Below are positions 59,820 to 64,000 of a stretch of DNA of 64,000 bases, piece by piece. A program made the translations under genes and the position numbers. Below the pieces are notes generated by a model. That model ran no database searches and was not told where the DNA came from. It worked only from the letters and a program-made list of their open reading frames with translations. The stretch is from Mesorhizobium opportunistum WSM2075 (GTDB lineage Bacteria > Pseudomonadota > Alphaproteobacteria > Rhizobiales > Rhizobiaceae), in NCBI RefSeq assembly GCF_000176035.2, contig NC_015675.1:2794001-2858000 (forward strand), in the 5' to 3' direction. Each line of letters starts with the position of its first letter. The first letter of the stretch is position 1.

Positions 59820-60743
59820 CGGTGCGCGCGGACCTGGAGGTCGCCCATATCTTCCGTGCTTCTGAGCCTGCAGCAGCTCAAGGTCATGTCAGCGATCGAA
59901 CACTGCCGCACCGCTGCATTGGGTGGTCATGTCGAAGCCTGTGCGGACTGCGGCCAACGGCGGATCGCCTATAACAGCTGCCGCAACCGGCACTGTCCGA
60001 AGTGCCAGGGCGCGGCCGCGCGTACATGGCTCGCCGAGCGCGAAGCCGACCTGCTGCCAGTCGGCTACTTCCACGTCGTGTTCACGCTGCCCGCCGAGGT
60101 CGCCGTCATCGCGTTCCACAACAAGACGCTGGTCTATGAACTGCTGTTCAAGGCGGCATCGGAGACGATGCTGACGATCGCGGCGGATCCCAAGCACCTC
60201 GGCGCGCGCATCGGCATCACCGCCGTGCTCCACACATGGGGCTCGGCAATGACCCACCATCCCCATGTCCACATGATCGTGCCGGGCGGCGGCATCGCGC
60301 CCGACGGGTCACGCTGGATATCGTCGCGGCCGGCCTTCCTTCTCCCCGTCAGAGTATTGGGCAAGCTGTTCCGCCGCCTGTTCCTGACCCGGCTGGACGC
60401 GCTGCACGACGCCGGACGGCTCAGCTTCTTCGGTTCGATGGCGCACCTGGGCGACCGCCGGGCATTCCTGCGGCACCTATCGCCGGTCCGGAAGAAGCGC
60501 TGGGTGGTCTATGCCAAGGCGCCCTTCGCCGAGCCAGAAGCCGTGCTCGCCTACCTGTCGCGCTACACGCACCGGGTCGCCATCTCGAACAGCCGCCTGA
60601 TCGCCTTCGACAAGAACAGCGTCACCTTCCGCTACAAGGATTACCGCCGTGACGGCGCCAACCGCCAGCAGGTCATGGTGCTCGCGATTGATGAGTTCGT
60701 CCGCCGTTTGCAGCCAACATCACAGGGTGATCAGGCTATCTGA
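59820..60743 (+). pseudogene. IS91-family HUH transposase, disrupted at both ends
   Basis: The open frame from 59856 has the zinc-binding CADCGQRRIAYNSCRNRHCPKC, the HUH motif HHPHVHMIVPGGG and the tyrosine motif in YLSRYTHRVAISNSRL. The usual start (VRADLEVAHIFR, about 59822) is in another frame, with a small deletion before the frame at 59856. The C-terminus stops early: it ends DEFVRR then unrelated residues, while the copy at 63550 continues DEFIRRFLLHILPRGFHRIR. Confidence 0.82.
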
Positions 60744-60771
60744 CAGTGTGAATGAATTCCCGCCTCATCTT

Positions 60772-63096
60772 CTACTGTGTGCAATTCGGTTGAATGATCC
60801 AGTATTTTAGCGAAGGAAGCCGCTCGTCGGTGATCTCTTTCGGACAGACACGGCTGTTTGGATCAGTGTCCCCTCGGAATAGATCCGAGAGATCTCGTTT
60901 TACTTGGGCCACGTCAAAAACGAAGGAGTGATTTTGAGCGCCCGGGGTCTCAACACTCGTGGCATCTATAGTGTTGATCTTCTCGGCGACAAAGCGGTCG
61001 GAACCACCTTGGCCCAAGCGCTGCCTTCCACCGACGGCCTCCTGTGAAGCGCGCAAGGCCATGTCGTTCGCAGACACGTAGATCGTGAAGCTATCCGCAA
61101 CCGACCGCAATGAATCGACATGCCTGGCGAAATTGTTCAGGTCAACATCGGGTGCCGCGAACACCAAGTTTCCTATCTTTGCGCTCATCGGCCAGCGTCC
61201 GGAAGAGCTCGGGCAGCCCGCCAATATATAGTCGACCATCTGTGCACCCATGCTGTGCGCAAAGACAGTTACGTTTTCGGATCCAAATCTCCCGATCAAT
61301 TTCTCGAGCACGCTTTTAAAATCTGGACAACTCGATCCAACCGTCTGGAGATCATTGAGATATCCCGACCCGCTGTAGCCGTCCGCACTTGAAAGCCTTA
61401 CAGTAGCGTCGCCCGCTGACGCCCAATCCAGAACGATCGGAATTCCAGGGTATTTTTCGTTCTCGGATAAGATTGCCATCCTTCGGGTGGCATCATCAAA
61501 TGTGTTCGCAAAGCCATGAACGAAAACAATCACTTTCTTGCGACCGTTGTCGACGCCAGCCTGCTGAACCGCATCGAGAAAGCTATCCAACGATCCATCG
61601 AAAAGAAAGTTGGAGACCTCGCTTGGAGACGCCGATTGCGCGTTGCCGATTACTCCAGAACCAAAGCCAAGATAGCTGGCAACGACCTTCCAAATCGGGC
61701 GCTGCTCCGTGTCGACGGAGCGCTGTGTCGGGATAGAAACAAGCGAATGGCCCATGGTAATGGATTGCTCTGGTGCCAACCGATTGTCGAAGGTTAATGG
61801 CATCGGTGTACGTATGGCCCGATTAGTAATGTAGAACACGGGAACCGGCTGGCATACTTCGTCGACCATTTCAGCGCATACACTCAATTGTAATTTATTT
61901 GCCTTTTCCGCATATTTTTCCCCACCCAGTTCCGAGGCTGCTGTCGCGTATGCATAGGCGGATTTCAGGTCACGCGCTTCTTTCGCGACGTCGGCAAGCG
62001 CAAGCAGCGCGTCCGGCTGGCCTCGTGCTGCTGCCTCATTCAAAATAGCAATGGCATCTTTGCGTGAAACCGAACTATCCAACGCGGGCTGATGCAGCAG
62101 CAAGGTGCCATACTTGGCTTGCGCATAGGCATTCCCGTTTGCTGCGGCAGCCTTATAGAGGTCGAAAGCCGCAGATGGACTGAAATTCGCACTCTGCGGG
62201 GTCAAATAGGCGTCCGCCAGCCTGAGAGACGCGACTTGATTGCCAACGCCGGCTTGCTGCTTCAATAGACCAATCCATTTGTCTTGCTGCTCGGCATCGC
62301 CGGCATTCACCGCAATTCCAAATGCTGCGGATAGCGCCTGCGGGTTGCCTAAGTCAGCGGCCTTCCAAATGAGGTCCTTAACGGTGCTATCCGTAGGCGG
62401 CTTGGCTTTTTTGTCGATCAGAAAATCTGCATATCCAAGGTAGGATTCGGCCGTGCCGAGCTTAATAGCTTGGTCCCAGAATACTTCGCTTTGGCCAACA
62501 TTCTCTGGGGTTCCAAGGCCGAACTGGTATGCTTTTGCCAAGTCAAAGGCCGCCCCAGTCTGCCCATTTTTGTATGCGGAGTTGAGCCACTTGAATGACT
62601 GGTCGAAGTTCGGATCAGTTCCAACGCCTGAGAGATAGGCTCTCCCGACGGCGTATTGTGATGCGGCATTGTTTTTGTTGGCTGCCTCAAGGTAGTTGAT
62701 GAACGCAGCAGACGGATCTTTGTCTGTTCCGAGGCCGAATTCCAATGCCGCGCCTAGGCGCAGCTTGGCATCGGGATCTCCTCCCGCAGCCTCCGCCCTG
62801 AGTATCGTGAAACCGTTTTGCTTTACATCTGAAGGCGTGTTTCCAAATATTAAACCGTCGATGCTTTGCGGGCTTCGGTCGTTGGCGTCGGGCAGCGGGT
62901 AGAGATTTTTATTAGCGGTGGTGTCGGCTGTATCGACCGTCGAAAGCTGCTCAAGGACGGACGGCGGAAGTGCAGTTGGCTGCCCGTTGAAATTTGCTAG
63001 GGCTCCTGAAGACGCTCCCGTCGTGTTGACTTGCGCTGAAGCGCCAAGAGAGATGAAGGTCGAAGTCAGTACGATCGCAAGCCTCAAGACGTGCAT
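60772..63096 (-). CDS. exported Sel1-repeat protein with a C-terminal alpha/beta hydrolase domain
   Basis: This 774-residue protein has a signal peptide (MHVLRLAIVLTSTFISLGAS). Residues about 100-410 are Sel1-like/TPR helical repeats (for example AKLRLGAALEFGLGTDKDP, YAVGRAYLSGVGTDPNF, AYAQAKYGTLLLHQ). Residues about 430-760 form a DUF900-type alpha/beta hydrolase, with VFYITNRAIR, KKVIVFVHGFANTFDDATRR and the serine elbow VFAHSMGAQMV. It may be a periplasmic esterase. GGGAGG precedes the ATG. It lies between two IS91-family remnants. Confidence 0.85.
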   Translation of the reverse strand: MHVLRLAIVLTSTFISLGASAQVNTTGASSGALANFNGQPTALPPSVLEQLSTVDTADTTANKNLYPLPDANDRSPQSIDGLIFGNTPSDVKQNGFTILRAEAAGGDPDAKLRLGAALEFGLGTDKDPSAAFINYLEAANKNNAASQYAVGRAYLSGVGTDPNFDQSFKWLNSAYKNGQTGAAFDLAKAYQFGLGTPENVGQSEVFWDQAIKLGTAESYLGYADFLIDKKAKPPTDSTVKDLIWKAADLGNPQALSAAFGIAVNAGDAEQQDKWIGLLKQQAGVGNQVASLRLADAYLTPQSANFSPSAAFDLYKAAAANGNAYAQAKYGTLLLHQPALDSSVSRKDAIAILNEAAARGQPDALLALADVAKEARDLKSAYAYATAASELGGEKYAEKANKLQLSVCAEMVDEVCQPVPVFYITNRAIRTPMPLTFDNRLAPEQSITMGHSLVSIPTQRSVDTEQRPIWKVVASYLGFGSGVIGNAQSASPSEVSNFLFDGSLDSFLDAVQQAGVDNGRKKVIVFVHGFANTFDDATRRMAILSENEKYPGIPIVLDWASAGDATVRLSSADGYSGSGYLNDLQTVGSSCPDFKSVLEKLIGRFGSENVTVFAHSMGAQMVDYILAGCPSSSGRWPMSAKIGNLVFAAPDVDLNNFARHVDSLRSVADSFTIYVSANDMALRASQEAVGGRQRLGQGGSDRFVAEKINTIDATSVETPGAQNHSFVFDVAQVKRDLSDLFRGDTDPNSRVCPKEITDERLPSLKYWIIQPNCTQ

Positions 63097-63549
63097 CGAC
63101 GCCTCCCATATAAGCTAAGCTCATTTACGCTGTCACAATACCGAGAGTTCTAGGGGAGTGCACGCCAAATTGATCTTGAAAGGTGGCAAGGTGCAAGCTG
63201 AGGTCAGGAGCCAAAGGCAGCTTTGGCGCTGTCCCGCCCGAAACTAGACGGTCCGCTCAGAGTTTCGGGCGCCGGCAGGCGTACGAAAGTCCCCGAGGAA
63301 GGAACCCGTGGGCCACAGTCGATGGCTATGTGGATTTCGATTTGCGGCTGGTGTCGGCGATGGCGCGACCGCCGCCGGCAAGCGGGTTTGATGCGGACGG
63401 ACGGTTTCGCCTTTCAGCCACGTGGTATTGTCGGCTCGTCGCGCGGCCGGACGCGACCCGTTCGGCGTCGATGATCACCACGGACACGCGTGGGTCCGTT
63501 GCCAGACGCTGGGCGCCTGCGGCTGAACGCTGGAGCATGCCATGCCGGG
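63097..63549. other. non-coding end of an IS91 element and spacer
   Basis: Here are 453 bp between the hydrolase start and the stop of the next transposase. No gene is credible on either strand. The part from about 63300 rightwards is likely the terminal region of the IS91 element whose transposase begins beyond the window. Confidence 0.4.
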
Positions 63550-64000
63550 TCATGGAGAGTTCTCCCGGTTCGTCGCCGTGGAGTCCGGCGGTCCACGCGG
63601 CTGTCGCCACCGTTCGAACGTCTCGATGATGATCATGCGTCCGCCGCAGCATCGGCATGGCGGACGGAAGTCAGTCGGTTCTACCGAGTTGTCTTCCTCC
63701 GACGGTGGAGCAACGTTCAGCAGTTCGCGCGCCAGCGCGAGGCTGGCCTTGCGCGCGGAACCGGCGAACAGGCCGTAGTGCCGGATGCGATGGAAGCCGC
63801 GTGGCAGGATGTGGAGCAGGAATCGGCGGATGAACTCGTCGGTAGCGAGTGTCATGACCTGCTGCCGATCGGGGCCGTCACGGCGGTAATCCTTGTAGCG
63901 GAACGTGACGCCGCTCTTGTCGAAGGCGATCAGCCGGCTATTCGAAATCGCGATCCGGTGCGTGTAGCGCGACAGGTAGGCGAGCACCGCCTCCGGCCCC
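63550..64000 (-). CDS. IS91-family transposase, C-terminal part (runs off the window)
   Basis: The open frame from the right edge reads AVLAYLSRYTHRIAISNSRL and SGVTFRYKDYRRDGPDRQQ, then RRFLLHILPRGFHRIRHYG and CRCCGGRMIIIETFERW, an intact C-terminus with a cysteine cluster. It is a different copy from the one at 59820, in opposite orientation. Its N-terminus lies beyond position 64000. Confidence 0.88.
   Translation of the reverse strand, partial: GPEAVLAYLSRYTHRIAISNSRLIAFDKSGVTFRYKDYRRDGPDRQQVMTLATDEFIRRFLLHILPRGFHRIRHYGLFAGSARKASLALARELLNVAPPSEEDNSVEPTDFRPPCRCCGGRMIIIETFERWRQPRGPPDSTATNRENSP

Noticed and set aside
63183..63629. Plus-strand frame near the right end
   Set aside because: It is antisense to the IS91 transposase end and its non-coding tail, with shadow-type composition.

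Overview
The window reads as the chromosome of an alphaproteobacterium of the Rhizobiales, most likely Mesorhizobium or a close relative. The signs are high-GC codon use, two-subunit HisZ/HisG, a DUF1127 protein, OxyR-katG, the alphaproteobacterial type of glutamate-cysteine ligase, and several families of palindromic intergenic repeats typical of rhizobia. An integrase sits directly downstream of guaA, a place used by Mesorhizobium integrative elements. The species call is inference from gene content only.

Positions 1 to about 42,950 are ordinary core and metabolic chromosome. They hold a LysR regulator and a DUF1127 protein, gshA, rsmE, an lldR-lldD lactate pair, the glycolate oxidase genes glcD-glcE-glcF, folD, an L,D-transpeptidase, tag, the hisS-hisZ-hisG cluster, an acyl-CoA synthetase and a cation/proton antiporter. 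Next come a LysR-methyltransferase pair and a transport and catabolic cluster (TetR, nucleoside hydrolase, 2-oxoglutarate oxygenase-like protein and a polar amino acid-type ABC transporter). Divergent oxyR/katG, aqpZ, an RsmB-type methyltransferase, a thioesterase, a nucleosidase and guaA close the core. Two operons (glcD/glcE and hisS/hisZ) carry the same roughly 165-bp element with 46-bp inverted arms.

Positions 42,951 to 64,000 look like accessory DNA. A tyrosine recombinase (43,269) and an AlpA-type regulator or excisionase lie next to the 3' end of guaA. Then comes a graveyard at about 44.9 to 48.0 kb: a frameshifted yggS remnant, a sugar-binding-protein remnant, and an IS256 transposase split by a twice-frameshifted IS110 element.

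The most interesting part is about 48.4 to 56.5 kb, a complete LuxR/LuxI quorum-sensing pair wrapped around copper oxidase genes. The order is luxR, an exported unknown protein, a Tat-signal tyrosinase or polyphenol oxidase, another exported unknown, a small exported protein, luxI, a small protein, a four-copper multicopper oxidase and a blue-copper cupredoxin. Three near-identical 28-30 bp palindromes, each with a lux-box-like core, precede the first exported protein, the small exported protein and luxI. All three have the same 18-nt spacing to a shared CTGCAA/TATCT-like downstream element. I read this as a density-controlled extracytoplasmic phenol oxidation module carried on an integrative element. 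The genes, motifs and repeats are visible in the sequence; the regulation and chemistry are inference.

The right end (56.9 to 64 kb) holds a lipoprotein of unknown function, a small unknown protein, a decayed tyrosine recombinase plus IS91-family transposase, and a large exported protein joining Sel1-like repeats to an alpha/beta hydrolase domain. A second IS91-family transposase in the opposite orientation runs off the window.
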